Assembly (NCBI GenBank): GCA_021613375.1
Contig: CM038716.1
Coordinates: forward strand, 10,477,897 to 10,541,896
DNA length: 64,000 nucleotides
Reading direction: 5' to 3'
Source of the DNA: Megaleporinus macrocephalus
Taxonomy: Eukaryota > Chordata > Actinopteri > Characiformes > Anostomidae
In this document: positions 11,512-23,141 of the stretch, piece by piece
How positions within the stretch are numbered: the first letter of the stretch is position 1
How the letters are laid out: the number at the start of each line of letters is the position of its first letter
Notes under the pieces: generated by a model
Databases searched by the model: none
What the model was told of the DNA's origin: nothing
Seen by the model: the letters and a program-made list of their open reading frames with translations, nothing else
Position numbers and translations under genes: made by a program

Positions 11512-12978
11512 AAGTCCCGATTTAAACCCCAAACAAACTGTTTGTTCTGGTCAGAGTCCAGATTTAAACTCTAAAGAAACTATTTGTTCTAGTCAGAGTC
11601 CAGATTTAAACTCTAAAGAAACTATTTGTTCTGGTCAGAGTCCAGATTTAAACCAAAAAGAAAACGTTTGTTCTTTTCAGAGTCCAGATTTAAACCCCGT
11701 AGAGAATATTTGTTCTGGTCTGAGTAGAGGTTTAAACCCTAAAGAAACAGTTTGTTCTGGTCAGAGTCCAGATTTAAACCCTAAAGAAACTGTTTGTTCT
11801 GGTCAGAGTCCAGATTTAAACCCTAAAGAAACTGTTTGTTTTGGTCAGAGTCCAGATTTAAACCAAAAAGAAAACGTTTGTTCTTTTCAGAGTCCAGATT
11901 TAAACCCCGTAGAGAATATTTGTTCTGGTCTGAGTAGAGGTTTAAACCCTAAAGAAACAGTTTGTTCTGGTCAGAGTCCAGATTTAAACCCTAAAGAAAC
12001 TGTTTGTTCTGGTCAGAGTACAGATTTAAACCCTAAAGAAACTGTTTGTTCTGGTCAGAGTACAGATTTAAACCAAAAAGAAAACGTTTGTTCTGGTCAG
12101 AGTACAGATTTAAACCAAAAAGAAAACGTTTGTTCTTTTCAGAGTCCAGATTTAAACCCCGTAGAGAATATTTGTTCTGGTCTGAGTAGAGGTTTAAACC
12201 CTAAAGAAACAGTTTGTTCTGGTCAGAGTCCAGATTTAAACCCTAAAGAAACTGTTTGTTCTGGTCAGAGTCCAGATTTAAACTCTAAAGAAACTGTTTG
12301 TTCTGGTCAGAGTACAGATTTAAACCAAAAAGAAAACGTTTGTTCTTTTCAGAGTCCAGATTTAAACCCCGTAGAGAATATTTGTTCTGGTCTGAGTAGA
12401 GGTTTAAACCCTAAAGAAACAGTTTGTTCTGGTCAGAGTCCAGATTTAAACCCTAAAGAAACTGTTTGTTCTGGTCAGAGTCTAGATTTAAACCCGGTAG
12501 AGAATATTTGGCCCGGTCAGAGTCCAGATTGTAACCATATAGACAATATTTCTTTTGGTTAGAGTCCAAATTTTTAAACCAGTAGACAATATTTGGCCCA
12601 GTCAGAGTCCAGACTGTAACCATATAGACAATATTTGTTCTGTTTAGAGTCCAGATTTAAACCCAGTAGAGAATATTTGGCCCGGTCAGAGTCCAGATTT
12701 AAACCCTGTAGAGAATATTTGGCCCGGTCAGAGTCCAGATTTAAACCCTGTAGAGAATATTTGGCTCGGTCAGAGTCCAGATTTAAACCCAGTAGAGAAT
12801 ATTTGGCCCGGTCAGAGTCCAGATTTAAACCCTGTAGAGAATATTTGGCTCGGTCAGAGTCCAGATTTAAACCCAGTAGAGAATATTTGGCCCGGTCAGA
12901 GTCCAGATTTAAACCCTGTAGAGAATATTTGGCCCGGTCAGAGTCCAGATTTAAACCCTGTAGAGAATATTTGTTCTT
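11512..12978 (+). repeat. 42-bp minisatellite built from a Tc1/mariner transposase motif, ~35 units
   Basis: Period is 42 bp (for example TCAGAGTCCA at 11761 and 11803). In the frame beginning at 11513 each unit translates to 14 residues. The right-hand units read NIWPGQSPDLNPVE; the left-hand ones read QSPDLNPKETVCSG. SPDLNPxEN is the region holding the last catalytic acid of the DD34E triad in Tc1/mariner transposases. The frame is open for 349 codons (11513 to TAG at 12560) but has no ATG, and an in-frame TAA precedes it, so translation is unlikely. The separate ATG frame at 12635-13018 (ESRFKPCREYLARS repeats) is another frame of the same units. Copy B has about 41 units. Confidence 0.9.
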
Positions 12979-13473
12979 GTGTCATGGTCGATTCTATGGT
13001 AAAGAATTTTGTAGATAAGGTTTCTTTGAGAGATTTTTGGGGATTTCCTACTAGCAACCTATCTCAGTGCTCATCAGGTGTGTCAGTCAGACTCACTCGG
13101 CATTAGCCACACACAGTTAGACAGATGTTGTTCACACAGTCTGTTTCACTTGAAACGAGCTACTGTTCTTGGGAAAGCCGGCTGAGAAATCAATTCTGTG
13201 CAATGATATCCAGTTATAGGACACAGACTATGGTCATCTTAGGCTTTCTTTCAAATGTAAGCCCCAAAAAAACCCACAAACGAAACCAAATGTAATCATA
13301 CTTCCTGTCGTACAAAGATACACATCTTCAGCTGTTCAAAAGCTTTGCTTCTCTCTAAAGCTCTACCTTCCACTCAGCCCAGCAGGAGCATCCCCAGTTT
13401 CACCAGTCTGTTTAACTAGCCTTCAAAGTGACTGTTTACTAATTGCCCACCTCCTGGTTCCTATTGGTATAGT
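12979..13473. other. Unique spacer between two minisatellites
   Basis: No gene, RNA or mobile element was recognised. It is nearly identical in copy B, with one extra T in a T-run there. Confidence 0.6.
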
Positions 13474-14322
13474 AAAGCTCCACCACTGGACTCTGGAGTG
13501 GTGTAAAGCTCCACCACTGGACTGTGGAGTTAATGTAAAGCTCCACCACTAGACTCTGGAGTGGTGTAAAGCTCCACCACTGGACTGTGGAGTTAATGTA
13601 AAGCTCCACCACTAGACTCTGGAGTGGGGTACAGCTCCACCACTGGACTGTGGAGTTAATGTAAAGCTCCACCACTAGACTCTGGAGTGGGGTACAGCTC
13701 CACCACTGGACTCTGGAGTGGGGTACAGCTCCACCACTGGACTCTGGAGTGGTGTAAAGCTCCACCACTGGACTGTGGAGTTAATGTAAAGCTCCACCAC
13801 TAGACTCTGGAGTGGTGTAAAGCTCCACCACTGGACTCTGGAGTGGTGTACAGCTCTACCACTGGACTCTGGAGTGGTGTAAAGCTCCACCACTAGACTC
13901 TGGAGTGGCGTAAAGCTCCACCAATGGACTCTGGAGTGGTGTACAGCTCTACCACTGGACTCTGGAGTGGCGTAAAGCTCCATCACTGGACTCTGGAGTG
14001 GCGTAAAGCTCCACCACTGGACTCTGGAGTGGCGTAAAGCTCCACCACTGGACTCTGGAGTGGCGTAAAGCTCCACCACTGGACTCTGGAGTGGCGTAAA
14101 GCTCCACCACTGGACTCTGGAGTGGTGTACAGCTCTACCACTGGACTCTGGAGTGGGGTACAGCTCCACCACTGGACTCTGGAGTGGGGTACAGCTCCAC
14201 CACTGGACTCTGGAGTGGTGTAAGGCTCCACCACTGGACTCTGGAGTGGCGTAAAGCTCCACCACTGGACTCTGGAGTTAATGTAAAGCTCCACCACTAA
14301 ACTCTGGAGTGGCTCCACCACT
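13474..14322. repeat. 31-bp minisatellite, second locus, ~27 units
   Basis: The consensus is AGCTCCACCACTGGACTCTG plus GAGTGG(T/C)GTAA, period 31 bp. A second unit type (GGACTGTGGAGTTAATGTAA) alternates in the left part. Each unit can fold as CCACT/AGTGG with a 9-nt loop. The long minus-strand frames are read-through of the repeats. Copy B has about 52 units. Confidence 0.95.
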
Positions 14323-15000
14323 GGTCTTCTGGAGGAATCTGGGTGTGGAGGATGAAAATAGGAGATGCTACCTACCGGAATTTATAGTGCCAACATGTTT
14401 TGTGGAGGGGGATGATGGTCTAGGTGGGTTAGAGGTGGGCGTTCAGGGTTTGGTATGAACCACTGGTTCCCATTTGAGTCAGTTCTTGTTTCTGAATGTG
14501 TGGTGGAACAACATCCACAGTTAAGGAGACAATTAGATGGTTGTAGCAATGAGCTGTATGAATCAGTGTACCATTGTCTCAGATGACCTCCACATGACTC
14601 ACAAAACATGATACCATCAGATCCCAGTCATGTTATCTTTCTGTTTCTCTTTGAGTCTCTCGCTCTGGTACAAGAATAGGATCTGATAGGACACGACTGT
14701 GGTCACCACTAGAACTCAATAGTCACCCAAATAACACAAAAACCTTCAGTCAAAATACATCCCCACTGACCGCCCCAGGCCCCCTCCCACCCCAGCATGA
14801 GTGCAAATACAAGTGCAACTCACTCTCTGGTCGAGACCACTCCTCCACTCCTCAGAGGAAGCCTCTTCTGGCTGATCAATGGCTTATAAATACGACAACA
14901 CTGTTGCTCTTCAGAACCCACCTTTAGCCATCGCTCCTCATTTTTTCATTCAGAAACAGAAGGAATTGCTTTCTTTGGTACTGTGTGGACCCTCGCTCTG
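14323..15000. other. Unique sequence
   Basis: No credible gene. The 75-residue minus-strand frame at 14382-14609 has no recognisable domain and sits right beside the minisatellite. In copy B, 9 bases are inserted near 46047. Confidence 0.5.
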
Positions 15001-16836
15001 AAGTGATGGAAAGATCGATCGGCTATGTATCGGTATCGGACGATTTTTAATCAAAATATGTGTATCAGCCGATATTTTTCCAATTTAGTCGATCCCGGGA
15101 GCCGATCGATGACGCTAAACAAATGAGCCTAATTTCTGTATTTCCAGCTAGCTTTACCTCGAAAACCTCTCCGACCAGGTCCCTGCAATTCCTATCCGAA
15201 CCACTAGGTGCAAATACACACCCTTTCAGTTTCCACAGACTGACTAAAGCAGCGGCCTCGCGAGAACAGTTTGCGTTCATGGCATTATGCTGATAGAAAA
15301 CAGAGATGGACCGATCAGCGTTTTTGAGGCCGATTCTGATCACCAATCACCTTTCAGCAAGATCGGCCGATAGCCGATACCGATCGAGGGCGGGGCTGTA
15401 AGCCACGGCTGGACTACATGTAGTCATGAAACCTGGTCTAAACTGGTTTATTATCATTTTTAACGAGCTCATATGAAACAGTATAATATTTTAACTAAAT
15501 TAGAAGTTGGTCTAAATTAGAAGCTGGTCTATGTGGGAGTAAACCGCTTGATAAGCTCCAGAAGAGCCACATCTGAAAAGTATCTCTACTAGGAACAGCA
15601 GAGCGTAGATCCAGGTGGAACATTAAGCAGCAGAATGAACGTTTTCTACAGCCGAGAAGAGCTGCTTATCTAGAACTATAAACTCAATCACTCTGGCTGT
15701 GGTTCTTTAGCTCTCTGGCTGTTTCTGCTGCTGTTCTGTTTGTACCGGTCAGATCTGGTCTGTAGGTGTTCTGGGTTATTAGTTTGTGTTAGCTGTGTGT
15801 GTTCTAGCTCTGCTGTTTACTGATACTCACTGTGTTCAGCTGTGTGGTGTCTCTGAAGTGTGTATCAGATTAAGTGTGTTAAATGTCTTTGTCTTGGTTG
15901 CCGTGAGAGACGCTGATGTTACTAATTGTACAGATGTTATAAACTGTCCTGGATGAGTCTGAGTCTCATACGGTAACAAACAGACAGACGGACGATGTTT
16001 TTCTTTCTGTGAAGCCGCTGCTTTAGTCAGTCTGTGGAAAATGAAAGGGAATGTGTTTCCACCTAGTGGTTCAGATAGGAATTACAGGGAGCTGGCTGGA
16101 GGGCTCCTCTTCCGGGATGAAATGCTAGCTGGAAATACGTTGTTTAACGCCATCGATCGGCTCTTGGGATCAGCTACATTGGAGAAATATCGGCCGATCA
16201 CATATTTTGATTAAAAATCGTCCGATACCGATACATAGCTGATCGATCCTTCCATCTCTAATAGAAAACATCGTCCGTCTGGCAGTTTGTTACCGTATGT
16301 GACTCAGACTCATCCAGGACGTTTTTAAAATTAGTAACATCAGCGTCTCTCACGGCAACCAAGACAAAGACATTTAACTACTAATCTGATACACACTTCA
16401 GAGACACCACACAGCTGAACACAGTGAGTATCAGTAAACAGCAGAGCTAGAACACACACAGCTAACACAAAACTAATAACCCAGAACACCTACAGACCAG
16501 ATCTGACCGGTACCAACAGAACAGCAGCAACAATTCAATATTCTACATTTAATGATTACAGATTTAGTTTAAAATAACAGAGTCTGCGTTTAATAACTGC
16601 AGTTTTTACTGTATTTAATTCGATTTTAATTAGGATCTAAATGTAATGATTACAGTATTGGAGATATTTGTTTTATTTACTTTGTTTATTTACTGATAAT
16701 TTAGTTAAAAATATTATACTGTTGCAGCCCTGTCGTGGCATATAGCCCCGCCCTCGATCGGTATTGGCTATCGGCCGATCTTGCTGAAAGGTGAACGGCG
16801 ATCGGAATCAGCCTCAAAAACGCTGATCCATCTCTA
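15001..16836 (-). mobile_element. hAT-type non-autonomous element (outer), interrupted
   Basis: The left end (AAGTGATGGAAAGATCGATC) is a decayed form of the end seen at 16260. The right end is CGCTGATCCATCTCTA. It is split by the inner element at 15301-16260 and resumes at 16261. Its left part 15060-15292 matches the inner element's right part inverted; its right part matches the inner left part inverted. It has no long reading frame, so it is non-autonomous. Its own target duplication is not recognisable. Confidence 0.75.
15301..16260 (+). mobile_element. hAT-type non-autonomous element (inner), intact ends and TSD
   Basis: It starts CAGAGATGGACCGATCAGCG and ends GATCGATCCTTCCATCTCTA, giving short inverted termini (C/T)AGAGATGGA. 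The 8-bp duplication ATAGAAAA lies at 15293-15300 and 16261-16268; an 8-bp target site duplication is characteristic of hAT transposons. The 960-bp element inserted, in opposite orientation, into another member of its own family. Copy B carries the same insertion with about 245 bp deleted inside. Confidence 0.88.
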
Positions 16837-17505
16837 CTTTGTTCTGATAGAAAGTGATCAGATTTGAGAGAAATCAAAATATGCAGCTTCCATAAATTCC
16901 ATAAATAAATGACTGCAGGTGTGAAGTCCCGTCTATCACTTCTGTATATTCCCTTCCCCGACTCGTGTGCACGCTTGTGCCCACATCCTGCTTTTGCACA
17001 CATCCTGTAACTGTAAAGAAAGCAGCTACACTCTCAGTTAAAAGTTTGGGCTCACCTACACAGGTTCTTCTTAAGTGTACTATATTAATAGTAATAATAT
17101 TAGTGAGTAAGTGTGAGGAGATCAGAACTATAGAATACTCTGTATGGAATTATTCCTGGAACAGAATTAAACATCTGGTTTTCGTGTTTAAAGAATGTTT
17201 AGAGGGTCTTTTAGAAACGAGCTCATTTGCTCTGATGCAGGTTTACATACTTTGAACATTCTGACCAGCAGCTTCATGAGGAGCCACCTGAGCTGCTTCT
17301 CTAACAGGACTGAAGAAGATAGTGTAGATGCTGAGATCTTGTTCTGATGAACAGAGTTGGGGGTTTTATAGCTCTTATAAAAATATACATTCTCATTTTT
17401 ACATTTATTTATTGTTTTAAAGAAATTTTTGCACATGGGCTCCAACTTCACTATTCACACTCGTCAACCCAAACCAGCTAGAACATTAAAACCACCTCCT
17501 CGTAC
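16837..17505. other. Unique sequence
   Basis: No gene recognised. Short frames here (16701-17003, 16965-17255, 17188-17451) match no family I know and two overlap the hAT end. Nearly identical in copy B. Confidence 0.55.
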
Positions 17506-18185
17506 CTCCACTCACTGTCCACTGTATCAGCTCCACTGACCATACAGGAGCTCCACTCACTGTCCACTGTATCAGCTCCACTGACCATACAGGACCTCCA
17601 CTCACTGTCCACTGTATCAGCTCCACTGACCATACAGGACCTCCACTCACTGTCCACTGTATCAGCTCCACTGACCATACAGGACCTCCACTCACTGTCC
17701 ACTGTATCAGCTCCACTGACCATACAGGACCTCCACTCACTGTCCACTGTATCAGCTCCACTGACCATACAGGACCTCCACTCACTGTCCACTGTATCAG
17801 CTCCACTGACCATACAGGAGCTCCACTCACTGTCCACTGTATCAGCTCCACTGACCATACAGGAGCTCCACTCACTGTCCACTGTATCAGCTCCACTGAC
17901 CATACAGGACCTCCACTCACTGTCCACTGTATCAGCTCCACTGACCATACAGGACCTCCACTCACTCTCCACTGTATCAGCTCCACTGACCATACAGGAC
18001 CTCCACTCACTGTCCACTGTATCAGCTCCACTGACCATACAGGACCTACACTCACTGTCCACTGTATCAGCTCCACTGACCATACAAGACCTCCACTCAC
18101 TGTCCACTGTATCAGCTCCACTGACCATACAGGACCTCCACTCACTGTCCACTGTATCAGCTCCACTGACCATACAGGAGCTCCA
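17506..18185. repeat. 45-bp minisatellite, ~15 units
   Basis: The unit is CTCCACTCACTGTCCACTGT followed by ATCAGCTCCACTGACCATAC and AGGAC. 45 is a multiple of three, so two minus frames stay open for 231 and 256 codons (VSGADTVDSEWRSCM repeats; VELIQWTVSGGPVWS repeats). These open frames follow from the period and are not evidence of a gene. The unit matches the terminal part of the DNA element that continues directly at 18186. Confidence 0.95.
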
Positions 18186-18545
18186 CTTACAGACTGTAGT
18201 TCATCTGATTCTCTGTATACTTTATTACTCTGTTCTTTAATGATCAGGACCCCCACAGGACCACCACAGAGCAGGTATTATTCAGATGGTGGATCATGCT
18301 TAGCACTGCAGGGACACTGACATAGCAGTGGTGTGTTGTAGTGCGCTGTGCTGGTGTGAGTGGATCAGACACAGCAGTGCCACTGCTTGACTGAGAATCG
18401 TCCACCAACCAAAACTATCCAGACAGCAGTGTCCTGTGGGCGGCGTCCTGTGAGCACTGATGAAGAACTAGAGGAACACAGATGAGCTACTGCTATTAAT
18501 TGTCTTGAGCAGATGTGAAAAACAATAAAACTGGTCTGGTGGTTA
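18186..18545. mobile_element. Dispersed fish DNA element, partial
   Basis: It contains AGGACCCCCACAGGACCACC, ACAGAGCAGGTATTATTC, GTGGATCATGCTTAGCACTG, GAGTGGATCAGACACAGCAG and GCGTCCTGTGAGCACTGATG. I recognise this as a highly repeated palindromic element of otophysan fish whose termini carry a CACTCACTGTCCAC...TCAGCTCCACTGACCATA stretch. That stretch is what has been amplified into the adjoining 45-bp array. Superfamily not assigned. Confidence 0.65.
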
Positions 18546-18599
18546 ATGGAAAAAGTAAAGTTCCTCTTTTTCTGCTGCCAAAGGTTTCAGTACCATGTG

Positions 18600-19630
18600 C
18601 AGTGGACTAACGTTATTGGCTTATTAACTAACTAACCAACTAATTAACCAACTAACTAACCTACTGACTAACCAACCAACCAAACAACTGATCATCAAAA
18701 CAAACTACTGACTAACCAACCAAACAAACAACTGATCATCAAATCAAACTACTGACTAACCAACCAACCAAAAAATGAACTAACCAACTAATTAACCAAC
18801 CAGCTAACCTACTGATCAACCAACCAACCAACCTACTGACTAATCAAACCAACCAAAAAATAACTAACCAAATAACTAACCAACTAATTAAGCAACTAAT
18901 TAACCTGCTGACTAACCAACCAACCAATCAAACTAACCAAACAAACAACTAACCACAAACCAACCTACTGACTAACCAACCAACCAAAAGCTAACCAACT
19001 AATTAACCAAAAACCAACCTACTGACTAACCAACCAACCAAAAACTAACCAACTAATTAACCACAAACCAACCTAATGACTAACCAACCAACCAAAAAAA
19101 CTAACCAACTAATTAACCAACTAACCTACTGATCATCTGACTAACCAACCAACCAATTAACGAACTAACTAACATACTGACAAACCAACTAATTAACCAA
19201 CTAACTAAACTAACCACCCAAACAACCAACCAACCAAAAAACTAACTAACCAACTAATTAACATACTGATTAACCAACCACCCAACCTACCGATCAACCA
19301 AACAACCAACTAACCAACAAACCGACCTACTGACTAACCAACCAACCAAAAAACTAACTAACCAACTAATTAACCAACCAACTAACCTACTGATCATCTG
19401 ACTAACCAACCAACCAATTAACCAACTAAATAACATACTGACTAACCAACCAAACAATCAAACAACCAAACAACTAACCACAAACCAACCTAATGACTAA
19501 CCAACCAAACAACTAACTAATGTACTAACCAACAAACAAACCAACTAAACTACTAAATAACCAACTAACTAATCTAGTTGCTAACCAATCAAGCAACTAA
19601 CAAACTAACTAACTAATCAACTAACTAATA
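18600..19630. repeat. Degenerate AACC/AACT-type array
   Basis: Near-continuous CTAACCAACCAAC-type sequence, with recurring longer phrases such as CTACTGACTAACCAACCAAC and AACTAATTAACCAAC. There is a loose higher-order period of about 50-60 bp. Not telomeric: there is no CCCTAA. Copy B 49589-50612 is very similar. Confidence 0.9.
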
Positions 19631-20529
19631 TAGCCACTACATCATTCCAGTTCCATGATGTGTTGCAAATCATTGGGATGAACTGACTTTACTGGATGTG
19701 ATCACATGGTACCTTACTGCTGTTCCGATTGGCTGTTTAAAATCTTCCAGCGGTTGCAGCCATGTTTCAAATCAGTTTTAAAGGAGAGCCAGGACACTTC
19801 GCAACTATGCAAAGTTATGTGTAAAGCCAGCCTTAAAGGTTTGAATGTAATAACCCAGTAGTTGCATTAGAATTATGTAACCCAGTTATTCATATTCTGT
19901 AGTCCAGTATGTCTGCAGCTCTAACCTGTTTTTACAACAACCTACCTTCTCATATTTAAAAAAATATAAAAGCGGTCTGAACTCTATTCTCCAGCAGATG
20001 GCAGTGTAGAGCTGGGCTTTTAAGCTTTAGTCAGAGTTTGTTTCATTTAGTCTAAAGATAAAAAGCTAAGAATAATGAACTCCTGATGTGTGATGCTCTG
20101 GGAAACATTATGATTGGTTATTCTGAACACACTGGAGGAGAAAACTGAAGGTCTTAAAGAAATGGTTTGATATTAATAAGCTTACTTCAGGTGAAGTTTG
20201 TTATTGTCAGTAATCAGCAAATCAAAAATCAAGTTAAAATTACGGTCAGTGATGCTGAAAAATATATAAAAACAATAACGTCTTAAACTGCAGTTTAATA
20301 TAAAATGTGAAGTACCTCAAAACAGAATTCACTATATACACAATATAGTTATTTTATGGCTACATACACTTCCGACAGTATAAAGGTATGTGGGAAACAC
20401 TTACAAAGACAAAAACCAAACTATTTATATTAATTTACAGGTTTTTAAAAAATATTAAATTAAAAAAGTTTATATATATAAATATGAATATATGAAAATA
20501 AACATCTGTCAAAAGTTAGAAACATATAT
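19631..20529. other. Unique sequence with an element end and CTCF-like site
   Basis: No gene. Around 19835-19851, GTGTAAAGCCAGCCTTA is the inverted complement of GGCTGGCTTTACAC at 22019, so it is probably an end of a related DNA element. Part of 20330-20450 (ACAGGTTTTTAAA, GTATGTGGGAAACACTTAC) resembles 25735-25865, so a low-copy dispersed repeat is present. Confidence 0.45.
19991..20004 (+). promoter_or_regulatory. CTCF consensus motif
   Basis: CCAGCAGATGGCAG fits CCASYAGRKGGCRS at every position. Conserved in copy B at 50974-50987. Motif only; occupancy not known. Confidence 0.45.
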
Positions 20530-20729
20530 TAATTAACCTACTGACTAACCAACCAATAAAATAACTAACCAAATAACTAACTGACTAACCAAACAAACAA
20601 TCAAACAACCAACTAACCAGCAAACCAACCTACTGACTAACCAACCAACTAACCTACTGATCAATTAACCACCCAACCTACTGATCAACCAACAAACTAA
20701 CCTACTGATCAACCGACCATCCAACCTAC

Positions 20730-20805
<76 letters not shown>

Positions 20806-21300
20806 CTCATTAACTAACTAACCAACTAACTAAACAAACCAACCAAACAACCAAAAAACTAACTAACCAACTAATTAACCTACTGATCAACTAAACAACC
20901 CAACAAACAACTAACCAACCACCCAATCTACTGATCAACCAACCAACCAAACATCTAACCAACAAACTAACCTACTGACTAACCAACCAACCAAAAAACT
21001 AACTAACCAACTAATTAACCAGCCAACCAACCTACTAACTAACCAACCAACAAACAAAAAAAACTAACCAACTAATTAACCAACCAACTAACCTACTCAT
21101 CAACCAACCACCCAACCTACTGATCAACCAAACAAACAAACAATTCAACAACCAAACAAACAACCTACTGATTAACCAACCAACAAACCAAAAAATAACT
21201 AACCAACTAATTGACCAACCAACTAACTAACTGAAAACAAACAAACCAACCAACTAACCTACTGACCAACCAACTAAACTACTGACTAATTAAAACTAAT
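20530..21300. repeat. Second degenerate AACC/AACT array
   Basis: Same CTAACCAAC-type sequence as 18600-19630, interrupted by a TA run at 20731-20803. Copy B (51578-52150) has a different internal arrangement and lacks the TA run. Confidence 0.9.
20731..20803. repeat. (TG)n(TA)n microsatellite
   Basis: Short GTGTGTG followed by about 33 TA dinucleotides; absent from copy B, so probably polymorphic. Confidence 0.95.
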
Positions 21301-22015
21301 ATATGAACATTCCTGTTTATGGAATATAGTAGAATTAATAGAAATAATAGAATTTCTTATTTTCACTGTTGTTACGTCACTGTATTGTATAATTCCAGGA
21401 GTGAACAAGCTGCCTATTAGAAAATCCCTGGTATGTGTTATTGTTTCATATTCAATCAGTATTAATAGAGTATTTAGATCTTTTACATACGCCAGTGTGT
21501 TTATTAACCCTTTCCAAGCTTCTCCTAAACAACCCAGTATTATTATCAGTTCTCATCTAATACCTGCTTTGACTGCTCAGTACTTCATTAAGCTAAATCA
21601 AGATTTGCTGCTGAAGGAACTGAACACATTCATACAATGTCTGGGGCGTCCAGGAGAAATCTGGAACCTAACTTTGTTCTTCAAACTGGATCAAGATCTG
21701 ATCTACTTCTCTCACAATAACATATTCATGTTACTTTGTATTGTATGTCTGATTATTTACATCTGTTCTAATCAGATCTGCTGTTCTTACTGGTGAACAC
21801 ACGGGGCAGCCACAGGGCAGCGACACACACAGTCTGTGTCAATGTGGCCTCTTATTCCCTGACAAGGTCATGTGAGTAGCAACTGATGCAGATTCCACAC
21901 ACTGGTCGAAAACAGACACTCACACAGGCTCCCTGCAGAATTCCAGGATCTCAGCCTGAACCTAACAGCGCTGCAACAAAACACAGAGGCCACCTTTCAT
22001 TTCCTTCCAGTACGG
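21301..22015. other. Unique sequence, no credible gene
   Basis: A 131-codon plus-strand frame starts at 21401. Its first part differs from the corresponding frame in copy B, where a small duplication breaks it. It matches no family I know. Treated as non-coding. Confidence 0.5.
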
Positions 22016-22390
22016 CTCAGGCTGGCTTTACACGACGAAACTTTCATGCAACTTCTTGAAATCTGCATGAAACTCAATTGCACTTGAGTGGCATAGTGTA
22101 AAACAACTTCCATCTTACTTGACGCAACTCAGACGCAACTCAGACGCAACTCAGACGCAACTCAGACGCAACCTTCGGATCTTCATGAAACAAGTTTCGT
22201 GAAACAGCTAATCAGAAAGTAGATATCGTAACACATTGACTAACCGAGGATGGTAGTTTCTTGAAACTAATGTCTCGAGCTAACAGGCCAGCTAACAGCT
22301 GTTTAAATGACTTTGTTAGTCATTTTGTCAACCTGCACAGAAGTTATGCTGCAACTTGCAACAAGTTGCACGAAAGTTGAACTGTGTAAT
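22016..22390. mobile_element. MITE-like element with GGCTGGCTTTACAC end
   Basis: It starts CAGGCTGGCTTTACACGACG and ends near AAGTTGAACTGTGTAATAAAG. Inside are mirrored phrases (TTTCATGCAACTT...AAGTTGCACGAAAGTTG), as in short DNA elements. It holds the 11-bp repeat GACGCAACTCA (4 full units, 22121-22164; copy B has 5). Confidence 0.45.
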
Positions 22391-22635
22391 AAAGCAAAAG
22401 AGCATATAAACACAATTCTTATTAAAAGCTTTTGGACTTAGGTGGATAAGTAGAAATCGCTGGGTGTAAAGTTTTCGAACCATTTAGATTTACATCGTTA
22501 GAAACTGAAATTTAATTTTTAAAAAATCGAAATTTCAATGTTTGAATGAATTTTGAGCTGGAATTTAATTTTGTATGTTTGTCAGAAAGCAGCAGAAAAT
22601 CTGAAACAGAATTTTACAACTGACGTACAACTTTT

Positions 22636-22712
22636 CCGGAGATCCGGGTCACGGGGGCAGCAGTCTAAGCAGGGAAGCCCAGACTTCCCTCTTCTCTGGG
22701 GAATACCGAGTA
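22636..22712 (-). mobile_element. LINE 3-prime end fragment
   Basis: CGGAGATCCGGGTCACGGGG and GCAGCAGTCTAAGCAGGGAA, then GCCCAGACTTCCCTC, match (inverted) the conserved end of the reverse transcriptase reading frame and tail of a very common fish non-LTR element. On the minus strand the frame reads SLLRLLPPRDPDLRK. Only this end remains. I do not name the clade. Confidence 0.6.
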
Positions 22713-22734
22713 GAGCTGTGTAGTGGCAAGAACC

Positions 22735-23125
22735 TGACGATACGATACGTATCGTGATACAGCGGTCACGATTCAATATATTTAATATTTAATATATTAT
22801 AATTTAATCACATCTAGTGTAAAAAAAAAAAAATACAAATAAATATACAAAATAATATTATTATTAATAATACTAACATTCAATATATAATATATAATCA
22901 TTTTATTAATTTTATTATAAACATAAAAGCACTATTACCTGCCATTGTAACTATTCTGGGCTCGACTACTGTAAGACACCCTGATGTTATTTTAAGCATA
23001 TTTATAATAAATTAAATTAATAAATTAATGTGAGAGAAAACAAATGTTTTAAATGATATACCATGTACACAAACCATCACAACTCTAAACATTAAAATTT
23101 TTATTTGATTTATTTATTATTTGTT
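22735..23125. mobile_element. Remnant with GATACGATACGTATCGTGAT palindrome, AT-rich
   Basis: TAGAGCTGTGTAGTGGCAAG leads into a near-palindrome at 22739-22760. This type of sequence recurs at the ends of dispersed fish DNA elements, and a relative may underlie the TATCGCAATATATTAC units at 1290-2335. The rest, to 23125, is AT-rich with no gene. Confidence 0.35.
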
Positions 23126-23141
23126 ATTGTAGCATGTGGGT

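Noticed and set aside
17478..18256. 231- and 256-residue minus-strand frames with 15-residue repeats
   Set aside because: Both frames are open only because the 45-bp period is a multiple of three. No splice, promoter or domain evidence, and the unit derives from a DNA element.
18600..21300. CTAACC-rich sequence as interstitial telomere
   Set aside because: Units are CTAACCAAC/AACTAATT, not CCCTAA; no run of the vertebrate telomere repeat was seen.
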